NCBI RefSeq assembly: GCF_000812665.2 | Contig: NZ_CP014327.1 | Coordinates: 1,025,001 to 1,089,000, forward strand | Length of the DNA stretch: 64,000 bases | DNA from: Falsihalocynthiibacter arcticus | GTDB lineage: Bacteria; Pseudomonadota; Alphaproteobacteria; Rhodobacterales; Rhodobacteraceae | Direction: 5' to 3' | In this document: in pieces, positions 25,262 to 34,930 of the stretch | Layout: each line of letters starts with the position of its first letter | Numbering within the stretch: position 1 is the stretch's first letter | Position numbers and translations under genes: made by a program | Notes under the pieces: generated by a model | Databases searched by the model: none | Told to the model about the DNA's origin: nothing | The model's input: only the letters and a program-made list of their open reading frames with translations

Positions 25262-28039
25262 TTAGAGCGCCTCCGACATCACGACTTTTTCGGCTCGCAC
25301 TGCAGAAAACTTGAATTCAGGAATTTTTCCGTAAGGATCTATCGCTGAATTTGTCAGGATATTTGCGGCAGCCTCAACGAATGCAAACGGTAAAAACACC
25401 ATATCCTCGGCAACCGCACGATCCGCCCGCGCCATCAGTGCAACGGTTCCGCGACGAGTGGTCAATCGAATGAAATCACCCGCAGTAATACCCAACGCAC
25501 GCAGCGTTTTGGGGTGCAGGGAACAGTTCGCCTCTGGCTCCACCGCATCCAAAACCTTGCTTCGGCGGGTCATTGATCCAGTATGCCAATGCTCCAACTG
25601 TCGACCCGTTATCAAAATCATCGGATACTCAGCATCTGGTGCCTCGTCAGGGGCAATCACATCCGCAGGCGTAAATTTGGCGCGGTTATTGTCGCGCGGG
25701 AAACCATCGCCAAACACAATGGCCTGACCGGGATCTTCAGGCGAGAGGCTGGGGTAAGTTACAGCGTTTTGTGTCTCTAACCTTGCCCAAGTGATATTCA
25801 AAAGGCTTTTCATATTGAGGGCCATTTCCGCGAAAACTTGACTCGGATGCGTGTAGGTCCAATTCAATCCCAATCGTTTTGCCAGCTCAACTTCGATCCA
25901 CCAATCTTCGCGCGCATCGCCAGGAGGAGCAACGGCAGGGCGTCCCATTTGGACTTGTCGATTGGTGTTGGTCACGGTCCCGATTTTTTCGGCAAAGGCG
26001 CTCGCGGGAAGAATTACATCCGCATAATTGGCCGTTTCGGTGACGAAAATATCCTGAACGACCAAATGCTCAAGTTTCGCCAGCGCGTCTCTGGCGTGGG
26101 TCACGTCTGGATCGGACATCGCGGGGTTTTCACCCAGAATATACATTCCTCGTGTGTTGCCCGCGTGGATATCGTTGATGATTTCGGTCACGGTCAGGCC
26201 CTTTTCAGCGCTAAAATCGCCACTCTGCCAAACCGAGGTAAAAGCGGAGCGAACCCCGTCATCCGTCACACTTTGATAGTCGGGGAGGAACATTGGTACT
26301 AGCCCAGCATCCGAAGCACCTTGCACGTTATTTTGGCCGCGTAAGGGGTGAAGCCCAGCGCCAGGTTTGCCCACATTTCCCGTCATGAGAGCCAATGAAA
26401 TCAGGCAGCGCGAGTTGTCCGTGCCGTGAATATGCTGGCTAACCCCCATCCCCCAGAAGATCATACCCGCTTTCCCTGCGGCGAATGTTCGTGCCACATC
26501 GCGGAGCGTTTGGGCGTCGATGCCACAGATATCCGCCATTTTCTCTGGTGAAAAATCGGCCAGATGCGCTTTTTCCGCCTCCCAATTCTCGGTCATGCTG
26601 CTGATATAGGCGGCGTCGTACAGGCCTTCCTCAACGATCACGTGCATAATCGCGTTGAGCAGAGAAACATCCGCACCGGGACGGAACTGGAGCATATGGG
26701 TTGCAAAACGGCTTAGGGATTGGCCGCGCGGGTCCATCACAATCAGTTTGCCACCGCGCTTGGTGAACTGCTTGAAATAGGTTGCCGCAACGGGATGGTT
26801 TTCGGCGGGATTGCAGCCAATCACAATTGCCACATCGGCATTTTCGATTTCGTTAAAGGTGGCCGTGACCGCGCCAGAACCGACATTTTCGATGAGAGCC
26901 GCCACCGAGGATGCGTGGCAAAGACGGGTGCAGTGATCGACGTTATTATGGCCAAATCCTTGGCGGATCATTTTTTGGAACAAGTAGGCTTCTTCGTTGG
27001 TGCATTTCGCGCTGCCAAATCCGGCGACTGACGCACCGCCATGGGTATCGCGCAGATGCGCCAACCCGCTTGCCGCCACGTCCAATGCTTCGTCCCATGT
27101 TGCTTCGCGAAAATGCGTGAGGGGATTGGCAGGGTCGACGTTGAGGCCCTTTTCTGGGGCGTCATCGCGACGGATCAGTGGCTTTGTGACGCGGTGCGCA
27201 TGATGGATATAGTCAAAACCAAACCGCCCTTTCACACAGAGCCGCCCCTCATTTGCTGGCCCGTCCAGCCCTTCGACAAATTTTACGCGCCCATCTTTGA
27301 CTTTCAAGGAAATCTGACACCCTACGCCGCAAAAGGGACAGACGCTGGCAACTTCACTGTCGTAATCCTCGGAATCACCCGTCTGTGCGCCATCCAAAAC
27401 CGCTGCGGGCATAAGCGCCCCAGTTGGGCAAGCTTGCACACATTCACCGCAGGCCACGCAGGTGCTATCGCCCATGGGGTCGGCCAAATCAAACGTCGGA
27501 TAGGCGTCGTGACCGCGCCCCGACATGCCGATCACATCATTAACCTGAACATCTCGACAGGCGCGCACGCAAAGGCCACATTGTATGCAGGCATCAAGGT
27601 TCACGCTCATCGCGACATGGGAATTATCCAGCAAAGGGATGCGCGGTTTTTCCAACTTGGGAAAACGGCTCGCGGACACACCTTGCAACGCAGCTTGTTT
27701 CCAAAACTCGGAAGATTTGTCGTGGGCAACCTCCTGTTTAGGTTGGTCAGCGACCAGAATCTCAATCACCATCTTTCGGGCGCTTTGGGCCCTAATAGAC
27801 TCTGATTTTACATCCATGCCTTCGGTCGGGCGTCGCACGCAGCTTGCCGCCAAAACACGTTCGCCCGCGATTTCGACCATACAGGCCCGACAGTTTCCAT
27901 CGGGATCATAGCCTTTGGCGGGCTTGTGACACAGATGCGGAATGTCCACGCCTTCACGCTTTGCAACGGTCCAAATGCTCTCGCCTTCATGTGCAACAAC
28001 GTTGCGCCCATCGAGTTTAAAACTAACTGAATCCGACAT
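25262..28039 (-). CDS. fdsA: Formate dehydrogenase catalytic (alpha) subunit, FdsA type, without partner subunits
   Basis: A 925-residue Mo/W-bis-MGD enzyme that oxidises formate to CO2. The NuoG-like N-terminus has a [2Fe-2S] site (Cys37, 50, 53, 67). Two [4Fe-4S] ferredoxin motifs follow (Cys151/154/157/161 and Cys194/197/200/204), then the [4Fe-4S] of the catalytic domain (Cys234/237/241/268). The metal-ligating Cys374 and adjacent His375 sit in HCTRLCHAS, so it is cysteine- not selenocysteine-dependent. NAD-linked Fds enzymes also need the diaphorase subunits FdsB and FdsG and the chaperone FdsC. None is adjacent, where they normally form fdsGBACD. The partner may be elsewhere, or electrons may go to another acceptor. 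Divergent from the saccharopine genes across 198 bases. Confidence 0.9.
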   Translation of the reverse strand: MSDSVSFKLDGRNVVAHEGESIWTVAKREGVDIPHLCHKPAKGYDPDGNCRACMVEIAGERVLAASCVRRPTEGMDVKSESIRAQSARKMVIEILVADQPKQEVAHDKSSEFWKQAALQGVSASRFPKLEKPRIPLLDNSHVAMSVNLDACIQCGLCVRACRDVQVNDVIGMSGRGHDAYPTFDLADPMGDSTCVACGECVQACPTGALMPAAVLDGAQTGDSEDYDSEVASVCPFCGVGCQISLKVKDGRVKFVEGLDGPANEGRLCVKGRFGFDYIHHAHRVTKPLIRRDDAPEKGLNVDPANPLTHFREATWDEALDVAASGLAHLRDTHGGASVAGFGSAKCTNEEAYLFQKMIRQGFGHNNVDHCTRLCHASSVAALIENVGSGAVTATFNEIENADVAIVIGCNPAENHPVAATYFKQFTKRGGKLIVMDPRGQSLSRFATHMLQFRPGADVSLLNAIMHVIVEEGLYDAAYISSMTENWEAEKAHLADFSPEKMADICGIDAQTLRDVARTFAAGKAGMIFWGMGVSQHIHGTDNSRCLISLALMTGNVGKPGAGLHPLRGQNNVQGASDAGLVPMFLPDYQSVTDDGVRSAFTSVWQSGDFSAEKGLTVTEIINDIHAGNTRGMYILGENPAMSDPDVTHARDALAKLEHLVVQDIFVTETANYADVILPASAFAEKIGTVTNTNRQVQMGRPAVAPPGDAREDWWIEVELAKRLGLNWTYTHPSQVFAEMALNMKSLLNITWARLETQNAVTYPSLSPEDPGQAIVFGDGFPRDNNRAKFTPADVIAPDEAPDAEYPMILITGRQLEHWHTGSMTRRSKVLDAVEPEANCSLHPKTLRALGITAGDFIRLTTRRGTVALMARADRAVAEDMVFLPFAFVEAAANILTNSAIDPYGKIPEFKFSAVRAEKVVMSEAL

Positions 28040-28237
28040 GCCATTCTCCCTATTACGGCCAGCTTACTCCAAAACCGATGGCCCCTGCCCACACTTTCTG
28101 CGACACATCCCCACCTTTTTCCGCCATTTCGTAGCCGATATGCGCCTCTGTGTACCCAACACGAAACTTTCACCCAATCACTACGATTGCCCATTGCGCA
28201 TTCTTGTCCTACTCCTGTGTCAAACAGGGAGGTGACG

Positions 28238-29278
28238 ATGACACATTTATGGGTGCGCGCGGAGCAGCGCGAGAATGAAGATCGTGTTGGCTTGACGCCA
28301 GAAGGTGCGGCCGAACTTAAGAAAGCTGGCCTGCGTGTGACGGTGGAAAAAAGCTCCGTACGTGCAATTCCGCTTCAAGGGTACATTGACGCTGGATGCG
28401 AAATTGCCCCCGAGAATAGCTGGCCAACAGCGCCGTCCGATGCCATCATTTTCGGCCTCAAAGAGCTTCCTGATGACGGCACCCCCGTATCCCATAGACA
28501 CATTATGTTCGGTCATGCCTACAAAGGCCAACCCTCTGGCCGTATCCTGTTGGACCGCTTTATCGCCGGTGGCGGAACGCTCTATGATCTTGAATACCTC
28601 GTGGACATGGACGGACGTCGTGTTGCGGCCTTTGGTTATTGGGCGGGGTTCGCGGGCGCAGCTGTTAGTCTCAAATGCTGGACAGCCCAACAGCGCGGAG
28701 AGGCCTGCGCTGCGGTACACTCATATGCTGGAAAAGACGCACTTTTGGCTGAGTTAGGCTCTGAACTGCGCGGGTTCACACCCCCTGTTGCCCTCGTGAT
28801 TGGCGCTCTTGGGCGGGTTGGAACGGGGGCTGCGGACCTGTGCGAAGCGCTCGGAGTTTACGTCACAAAATGGGATATGGCCGAAACCGCGTCGGGTGGA
28901 CCTTTCCCCGAAGTGCTTGACCATGAAATCTTCCTGAACTGCATCCTCGCACGCCCCGGCACACCAGTTTTCGTACGGGAAAGCGCCAAAACCGCGCCCC
29001 GCAAACTCTCGGTCATTGGCGACATTTCTTGTGATCCTGACAGCGGTTTTTCACCAATCAAAGTCTATGATCGGACAACCACATGGGAAGAACCGGCTCT
29101 GCGAGTCGCGACCAACCCTGTGCTCGATGTAACCGCCATCGACAACCTACCTTCCATGCTGCCGGTCGAAAGTTCGATGGACTATGCGTCCCAATTGCTG
29201 CCTTCCCTCTTGACCCTAACTGACCTGTCGACTGGTGTTTGGGCGCGGGCGGAAACTACTTTCATTACACACAAATAG
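28238..29278 (+). CDS. Saccharopine dehydrogenase, lysine-forming type (LYS1-like)
   Basis: A 346-residue NAD-dependent oxidoreductase that interconverts lysine plus 2-oxoglutarate and saccharopine. It has the alanine-dehydrogenase/PNT-like N-domain (LWVRAEQRENEDRVGLTPEG), the conserved GHAYKGQ and the dinucleotide-binding VIGALGRVGTGAADLCEALG. The end, PVLDVTAIDNLPSMLPVESS, is typical of the family. GGGAGGTG a few bases before the ATG at 28238 fixes the start. It is followed after 11 bases by the companion saccharopine reductase. Confidence 0.9.
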   Translation: MTHLWVRAEQRENEDRVGLTPEGAAELKKAGLRVTVEKSSVRAIPLQGYIDAGCEIAPENSWPTAPSDAIIFGLKELPDDGTPVSHRHIMFGHAYKGQPSGRILLDRFIAGGGTLYDLEYLVDMDGRRVAAFGYWAGFAGAAVSLKCWTAQQRGEACAAVHSYAGKDALLAELGSELRGFTPPVALVIGALGRVGTGAADLCEALGVYVTKWDMAETASGGPFPEVLDHEIFLNCILARPGTPVFVRESAKTAPRKLSVIGDISCDPDSGFSPIKVYDRTTTWEEPALRVATNPVLDVTAIDNLPSMLPVESSMDYASQLLPSLLTLTDLSTGVWARAETTFITHK

Positions 29279-29289
29279 GAGACGCCATT

Positions 29290-30429
29290 ATGACAATTCA
29301 TTGGTGTGGAACCGGCCTCTCATCCGTCCCCGGACTTCGTCGCATACTTGAAGCAGGCCATGACGTGACCGTTTGGAACCGCACATTTGAGGAGGCCGAC
29401 CAAGCTGTCGGTGACTTAACTCAAAACATCAAGATTTTCGCTTTTGACGCGCTCCAAGCGGACCTCAAAGCGGGAGACATCGCCGTTTCCATGCTGCCAA
29501 CCGACTTTCATTTGCCCGTCGCAAAGATTTGCCTCGCAGAGAACGCGCATTTCGTTTGCTCCTCCTATATCTCGCCCGAAATGGCGGCACTGGACAGTGA
29601 AGCGCGCGCGAAGGGCCTGTGTTTAGTCAGTGAAGTTGGCCTTGACCCGGGAATAGACCATTTGATGGCCCACCACCTAGTGGCCGACTATCGCGCATCG
29701 GATGCCTATGACGTGAACAACGTTATTTCATTCAAAAGCTTTTGTGGTGGCGTTCCCAAAATCTCAAATGCGTTTAGGTACAAATTTAGCTGGTCACCGA
29801 TTGGCGTGCTCAAGGCCCTCATCGCGCCAAGTCGCTCAATCCGCAATTTCACACCTCTCAACATGACCCACTCATGGGATGCCATTCGAAACTATGTGGC
29901 CCCGCTTCCCACGCCTGAAACGTTTGAAGTTTACCCAAACCGCGACTCGCTGCCCTTCATGGAAGAGTACCATTTTGACGAACATTGGAAGGTCAAGGAA
30001 TTCGAGCGCGGTACGCTGCGCCTCAATGGTTGGGCAGATGCTTGGGCCGACGTTTTCAACGAGATTGGCTCCGTGAGTGGACCAGAAGGCGACGAGCGCC
30101 TGCAAGAAATGTCCGACCAAATGTGGCGCGATCACGCCTATGAGAAGGACGAACCTGATCGCACAGTTATGTGCGTCGATTTCAAAGCGGAGCGCGACGG
30201 TATCCCCATTTACCACAAAACATATGTGCTGGATGCGTGGGGCGATGCGCGCGGTTCGGCGATGTCGCGCCTTGTATCCGTCACCATGACGCTGGCGATC
30301 GAATCCATTCTCAATCGCGAACTTCCTGTTGGTGTTTCCGCCGCGCCGAAGGATCTGAAACTGGTTGAGAACTGGATGACAGCAATCGAGCCACAAGCGC
30401 AATTCCTCGCGCTCAAATCCGCGCTATAA
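29290..30429 (+). CDS. Saccharopine dehydrogenase family protein (LYS9-like, glutamate-forming)
   Basis: A 379-residue protein: short nucleotide-binding N-terminus (MTIHWCGTGLSSVPGLRRIL), then the saccharopine-dehydrogenase C-terminal domain (SEVGLDPGIDHLMAHHL, SFCGGVPKISNAFRYKFSWS). Enzymes of this type convert saccharopine to glutamate and 2-aminoadipate semialdehyde, or the reverse. With the LYS1-like gene it forms a two-step lysine/aminoadipate module; catabolic direction is more likely because dapB and a dapC-like gene in this window indicate diaminopimelate lysine synthesis. AGGAG precedes the ATG at 29290. The GxGxxG loop reads GTGLSS, somewhat degenerate. Confidence 0.87.
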   Translation: MTIHWCGTGLSSVPGLRRILEAGHDVTVWNRTFEEADQAVGDLTQNIKIFAFDALQADLKAGDIAVSMLPTDFHLPVAKICLAENAHFVCSSYISPEMAALDSEARAKGLCLVSEVGLDPGIDHLMAHHLVADYRASDAYDVNNVISFKSFCGGVPKISNAFRYKFSWSPIGVLKALIAPSRSIRNFTPLNMTHSWDAIRNYVAPLPTPETFEVYPNRDSLPFMEEYHFDEHWKVKEFERGTLRLNGWADAWADVFNEIGSVSGPEGDERLQEMSDQMWRDHAYEKDEPDRTVMCVDFKAERDGIPIYHKTYVLDAWGDARGSAMSRLVSVTMTLAIESILNRELPVGVSAAPKDLKLVENWMTAIEPQAQFLALKSAL

Positions 30430-30447
30430 CAAGATTTTCCTCGCTGA

Positions 30448-31677
30448 TCACTCAGCAATCAGCGGGGCAACCACCTCTGGATCGGGTGCAATTTCCTCGA
30501 AATCGAAATTATCCAAACGCTGAGCGCGACGCCCAGCTTTGTCTGCCGAAACCTTGATTTCAGAGATGTCTTTTGCAGCTTGTCCAAAGTGGCGATCCAA
30601 GCTTTCGACACGCGTTCCCAAACGATCGACGTCTCCATGCAGAAGCGCCAGTTCCTTGCGGATTGCCCCTGCTTGCTCCCGCATTCTGGCGTCCTTTAGG
30701 ACCGCGCGCATGGTGTGAAGCGTCGCCATACAGGTCGTCGGAGATACGATCCAAACCCGAGCCGTAAACCCTTCACGCACTATTTCAGGGAAGTTGGCGT
30801 GGAGTTCTGCATATACGGATTCAGACGGCAGGAACATAAGCGCCCCCTCCGCGGTTTCTCCTTCAACGATATATTTCTCGCTAATCGCCTTGATATGAGC
30901 GCGAACGGAGGTGCGCATCGCCCGCGCCGCGATCTCTCGCTCAGGTTTTGTTTCCGCATTGCGCAAGCCCTCATAGGCCTCAAGCGGGAATTTGCTATCG
31001 ACAACAATCGGACCGGGAGGGTTGGGAAGATGGATCAGGCAATCCGCACGTTTGCCGTTCGATAGGGTCGCTTGGAAGGTATAGGCATCCGAAGGCAAGG
31101 CCTTGGTCACGATATCATTGAGCTGAATTTCGCCAAACGCGCCACGCGTCTGCTTATTAGACAAGATATCTTGTAGCCCCAAGACGTCGCCCGACAATTT
31201 TTCAATATTGGCCTGCGCCTTGTCGATTGTCGCCAATCGCTCCTGCAATTCCGTCAGGGATTTCGTGGTCCGAACCGAACTACCATGAACGGATGCGTTA
31301 AGCTTTTCCTGCATTTCAGCCATCGTATGCGCCGCTCGTACAGAACTATCATGCAGACGTTCCTGCATGTTTTGTTGCACAGCCGCCAAGCGTATTTCCA
31401 TCGTTTGCAGAATTTGATTGTGTGACGACGCCTGTGTTTCGGCACTGGATTGCAACCCACCCGCAAGACGTTCCTGCCCGTTCCCTAAGTTTTCGACAGC
31501 ATAGGAAAGTTGCCCCAATTGGTTCATCATCGGGCCGGTCAGTTTGGCTGCCTGCCCGCTCGCACGGACCATTTTTCCGAGCATCACAAGCACCAGCACG
31601 ACAATACATATCCCCACAAACGACGCGATTACGCGTGGGTCGGAATAAGCATAGTCAATATCGTTGATGGTAATCAT
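30448..31677 (-). CDS. rmuC: RmuC-family DNA recombination protein
   Basis: A 409-residue protein with an N-terminal membrane segment (about residues 14-34), a long coiled coil (40-165) and the RmuC nuclease-like domain: GAFGEIQLNDIV, KRADCLIHLPNP, IVVDSKFPLEAYEG, LMFLPSESVYAELH and WIVSPTTCMATLHTMRAV. RmuC limits DNA inversions at short inverted repeats in E. coli. The ATG overlaps the mutL stop by 4 bases, so both DNA-stability genes are expressed together. Confidence 0.93.
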   Translation of the reverse strand: MITINDIDYAYSDPRVIASFVGICIVVLVLVMLGKMVRASGQAAKLTGPMMNQLGQLSYAVENLGNGQERLAGGLQSSAETQASSHNQILQTMEIRLAAVQQNMQERLHDSSVRAAHTMAEMQEKLNASVHGSSVRTTKSLTELQERLATIDKAQANIEKLSGDVLGLQDILSNKQTRGAFGEIQLNDIVTKALPSDAYTFQATLSNGKRADCLIHLPNPPGPIVVDSKFPLEAYEGLRNAETKPEREIAARAMRTSVRAHIKAISEKYIVEGETAEGALMFLPSESVYAELHANFPEIVREGFTARVWIVSPTTCMATLHTMRAVLKDARMREQAGAIRKELALLHGDVDRLGTRVESLDRHFGQAAKDISEIKVSADKAGRRAQRLDNFDFEEIAPDPEVVAPLIAE

Positions 31678-33557
31678 GTGCGTCCGAACAGTCGCTCAAT
31701 GTCCGACAGCTTAAGCTCGACATATGTTGGGCGACCATGATTGCATTGGCCGGAATGTGGCGTGGCTTCCATTTCGCGCAACAGTGCGTTCATTTCATCA
31801 GCTTGCATACGGCGCCCCGAACGGATGGACCCGTGGCACGCCACCCGCGACAGGATCGCCTCAATTCGCGCCTGAACGGAATGGCTGTCCCCCAAATCGG
31901 AAAGCTCGTCCAGAATATCAAGAATCATCCCGCGCGCGTTCACTGTCCCTAAAATCGCAGGGGTTTCCCGCACCGCAATTGCGCCCGCGCCGAAGGGTTC
32001 GATCACCAGCCCAAACGTTTTAAGTTCTTCAGAAACTGAGAGGATTTCTTCTGCGTCCCCTTGGGAAAGTTCGATAATATCGGGGATTAAAAGGGCCTGT
32101 GTCGCGACACCATTCTGCGCCATTTGCTTTTTCAGCTTCTCGTAAACCAATCGCTCATGCGCTGCATGTTGATCAACAATAACCATACCATCTTGGGTTT
32201 GCGCCACGATATAATTTTCATGCACTTGTGCCCGAGCGGCTCCCAAAGGAAGCGCGTTATGGCTGGCAACCTCATGCGCGTCCTCAACAAGCGGCTCTAC
32301 TCGGGCTGAAGGAGCCGAAAACCCGCCTTCCGCGAACCCAAAATTGCTGGAGGGAGGCGGTGCGGTATACGCCCCGTAGGATGCGCCGGGACTGGGACGG
32401 TCCATCTGGTAGATCCGTGGCGCTCCGGCGCTTGGTTCAGACGTTTCAGTGCGAAACGCTCCGAGTGTCGCGTTCGCAACCGTGGTACTCGCGCGATGCC
32501 CCGCTTGCGCCAAAGCATGACGGAGGGCCGAAACGATCAACCCACGCGCAACGCCCGGTTCGCGAAAACGGACCTCGGATTTTGCGGGGTGAACATTCAC
32601 ATCAACCCGTGTTGGCTCGACCTCAAGAAACAAGACCGCTGCCGGATGGCGGTCGCGCGAAAGGAAATCGAAATACGCGCCCCGCAACGCCCCAACGAGC
32701 ATTTTATCCCGAACGGGGCGCCCATTCACAAACAGGAATTGCGCAACGGACGACCCGCGCGAATAGGTCGGAAGGGCCGCATAACCCGTCAGCGAAATAC
32801 CTTCGCGTTCGGCATCAATCAGCAGCGCATTCTCAGCAAATTCCGCACCCAGAATTTTGCGCAAACGCGCATGGAGCGCATCAAAAAGGTCACCGTTTTC
32901 TGGATCCGCGCGAAAGGTAACCCGCTCGGCCCCGCCGCCCGATGCATCCCGCAAGATAAACCCAACGTGTGGTTCCGCCATCGCCAAACGCTTAACGACA
33001 TCCGTGATCGCCCCCGCTTCTGCGCGGTCGGTCCGCATAAATTTCAGCCGCGCAGGAGTGGCATAAAACAAGTCACGCAATTCTACGACCGTTCCCGACG
33101 TAAGGGCCGCGGGTTTCACGGCGGATTGAACACCTCCTGCGGTCGAAATCGTCGCGGCCTCTTCACCTTTTGGGCGGCTCGTAATTTTCAGGCGCCCAAC
33201 TGCACCGAGGGAAGGCAGCGCCTCTCCGCGAAAACCGAATGTATGGATGTTAAGAAGATCACTGCCGTCGATTTTACTCGTGGCGTGCCGCGCCATCGCG
33301 AGGGGCAAATCTTGTGCTGGAATCCCACATCCGTCGTCCACCACGCGGATAAAGGTCTTGCCTCCATCAGCATAGGTGATCTCAATTCGGGTGGCCCCCG
33401 CGTCGATTGAATTCTCAACCAGCTCTTTGACCGCAGATGCTGGCCGCTCCACCACTTCACCCGCCGCAATCCGATTGATTGCGGAGTCGTCAAGTTGACG
33501 GATTACGGGCATCGTGGCCGTACTATTTGGGCTCATATTGGGGTTTCCATCAGGCAT
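31674..33557 (-). CDS. mutL: DNA mismatch repair protein MutL
   Basis: A 627-residue GHKL ATPase that couples mismatch recognition to strand incision. N-terminal motifs: VVERPASAVKELVENSIDAG, DDGCGIP, GFRGEALPSL and a CTSG-like SRPKGEE region. The C-domain has the endonuclease motif DQHAAHERLVYE (DQHA-x2-E-x4-E, from about residue 462), ACHGSIRSGR and GQCNHGRP, so this MutL should nick DNA itself and no MutH is needed. Three in-frame starts are possible (33557, 33536, 33512); none has a strong ribosome site, and the homology begins shortly after the third. Confidence 0.96.
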   Translation of the reverse strand: MPDGNPNMSPNSTATMPVIRQLDDSAINRIAAGEVVERPASAVKELVENSIDAGATRIEITYADGGKTFIRVVDDGCGIPAQDLPLAMARHATSKIDGSDLLNIHTFGFRGEALPSLGAVGRLKITSRPKGEEAATISTAGGVQSAVKPAALTSGTVVELRDLFYATPARLKFMRTDRAEAGAITDVVKRLAMAEPHVGFILRDASGGGAERVTFRADPENGDLFDALHARLRKILGAEFAENALLIDAEREGISLTGYAALPTYSRGSSVAQFLFVNGRPVRDKMLVGALRGAYFDFLSRDRHPAAVLFLEVEPTRVDVNVHPAKSEVRFREPGVARGLIVSALRHALAQAGHRASTTVANATLGAFRTETSEPSAGAPRIYQMDRPSPGASYGAYTAPPPSSNFGFAEGGFSAPSARVEPLVEDAHEVASHNALPLGAARAQVHENYIVAQTQDGMVIVDQHAAHERLVYEKLKKQMAQNGVATQALLIPDIIELSQGDAEEILSVSEELKTFGLVIEPFGAGAIAVRETPAILGTVNARGMILDILDELSDLGDSHSVQARIEAILSRVACHGSIRSGRRMQADEMNALLREMEATPHSGQCNHGRPTYVELKLSDIERLFGRT

Positions 33558-33613
33558 ACCACTAGGATTAGCATGCCTAAGGCCGATTCGACTATGCAGA
33601 AAACACGGGTTGG

Positions 33614-34930
33614 TTACTGACCAAGACCCACGCCTACAGGCTCGCCGACAACCACGAAATGCAAATCGTCTGGGCGCAGAATCCGCTTAGCGACACGCTT
33701 AATATCCTCCATCGTCACGGCATTTACCTTGTCGTTCCGCGTCGCGATGTAATCAATTGGCAAGTCTTCGGCCTGCATGCCAACCATGATTTCTGCGATG
33801 GTACCGTTGCCATCAAACCGCAGTGGATAAGCCCCTGTGAGGAAGGTTTTCGCGTTTTCAAGCTGTTGTTCCGTCACGCCGTTCTCGGCCATATCCGCCC
33901 AGACATCGCGAATAACGGCAATCGCTTCGCCGATCCGTTCATTGGCAGACGCCACTTGCCCCATGATGAGCGCACCTTGATCACGCGGCGCCAAAAACGA
34001 CGATACGCCATAGGTCAATCCGCGCTTTTCACGGACCTCATCCATCAAAGTTGAACCCAATCCACTGCCACCCAACACTTGGTTCAGCACATAGGCCGGA
34101 AAGAAGTCCGGGTCATCGCGGGCGATCCCTTCGTGGGCAAAAAGCGCCACGGATTGCGGGGTATCAAAAGGCACGACAGTCTCGCCACCTTTGGGTAAGC
34201 CATAAACTGCTTGCTCAGGAAGATCAGGGCCAACTTCGGGCAAACTGCCAAGGAGTGTATCTATAACTTCGCCAAGTTTTTCAGGCGAAATATCTCCCAC
34301 GGCACCGACATAGATACGGTCCAAAGTGAGGGTGTTCGCCTTGGCTTTAATCAGGTCATCGCGAGTTATTCCCGCAACCGTTTCGAGCGTTCCAACGCGA
34401 GGCGTCGCATAGGGATGATCGCCCCAAGCCATTCTATTGAGAGTCTCGGACGCAATATCGTTCGGGCTTTTCTCGTTGCTTCGAATGATGGATTCGACTT
34501 GGCCGCGCACACGTTCAATAGCATCCGGATTAAAGTCCGGCTCTAACAAGCTCGTGCGCAATAACTCAATCGCTTCGTCTTGATTTTCCGTTAGAAACCG
34601 CGCGGAAACGACGAGGGTATCGTCAAAAACCGTGTATCCAAACGAAGCGGAAAGTTCTTCTCGGGCGGTCGCAAACTCTTGGGCGTTCAAACCCGCAGCG
34701 CCTTCTTCAAGGAGGCCCGCCATAAGGTTGATCGCACCGCGTTTTCCGGGCTCATCAAGCCTTGCGCCACCTTTGAACCAAATCTCAATCGCGGTGAACG
34801 GGATTGAATGTTCCTCGACCAACCACGCGGTAATTCCCTTGGGCGAAACCACTTCTTGGATGGCGACTTCGGCGCGCAAAGGGGTTGCCAAAGTCAAAGC
34901 CACAAGAGCCGTTTTGAAAGCACGCATCAT
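33614..34930 (-). CDS. M16-family peptidase-like protein, non-catalytic partner
   Basis: A 438-residue exported M16 protein (signal peptide residues 1-20, cleavage after LRA). Where active members have HxxEH this one reads NLMAGLLEEG, so the zinc site is missing. It keeps the substrate-binding pair region of the non-catalytic half, REKRGLTYGV. It overlaps the catalytic M16 gene by 4 bases (ATGA). The two halves presumably form a heterodimer like mitochondrial processing peptidase or the YmxG/PqqL-type pairs, acting in the periplasm. Substrate unknown. Confidence 0.9.
   Translation of the reverse strand: MMRAFKTALVALTLATPLRAEVAIQEVVSPKGITAWLVEEHSIPFTAIEIWFKGGARLDEPGKRGAINLMAGLLEEGAAGLNAQEFATAREELSASFGYTVFDDTLVVSARFLTENQDEAIELLRTSLLEPDFNPDAIERVRGQVESIIRSNEKSPNDIASETLNRMAWGDHPYATPRVGTLETVAGITRDDLIKAKANTLTLDRIYVGAVGDISPEKLGEVIDTLLGSLPEVGPDLPEQAVYGLPKGGETVVPFDTPQSVALFAHEGIARDDPDFFPAYVLNQVLGGSGLGSTLMDEVREKRGLTYGVSSFLAPRDQGALIMGQVASANERIGEAIAVIRDVWADMAENGVTEQQLENAKTFLTGAYPLRFDGNGTIAEIMVGMQAEDLPIDYIATRNDKVNAVTMEDIKRVAKRILRPDDLHFVVVGEPVGVGLGQ

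Noticed and set aside
30442-30464. CGCTGAT/ATCAGCG hairpin between the LYS9-like gene and rmuC
   Set aside because: Only 7 bp with a 9-base loop, partly inside rmuC, and no U-tract on either strand.
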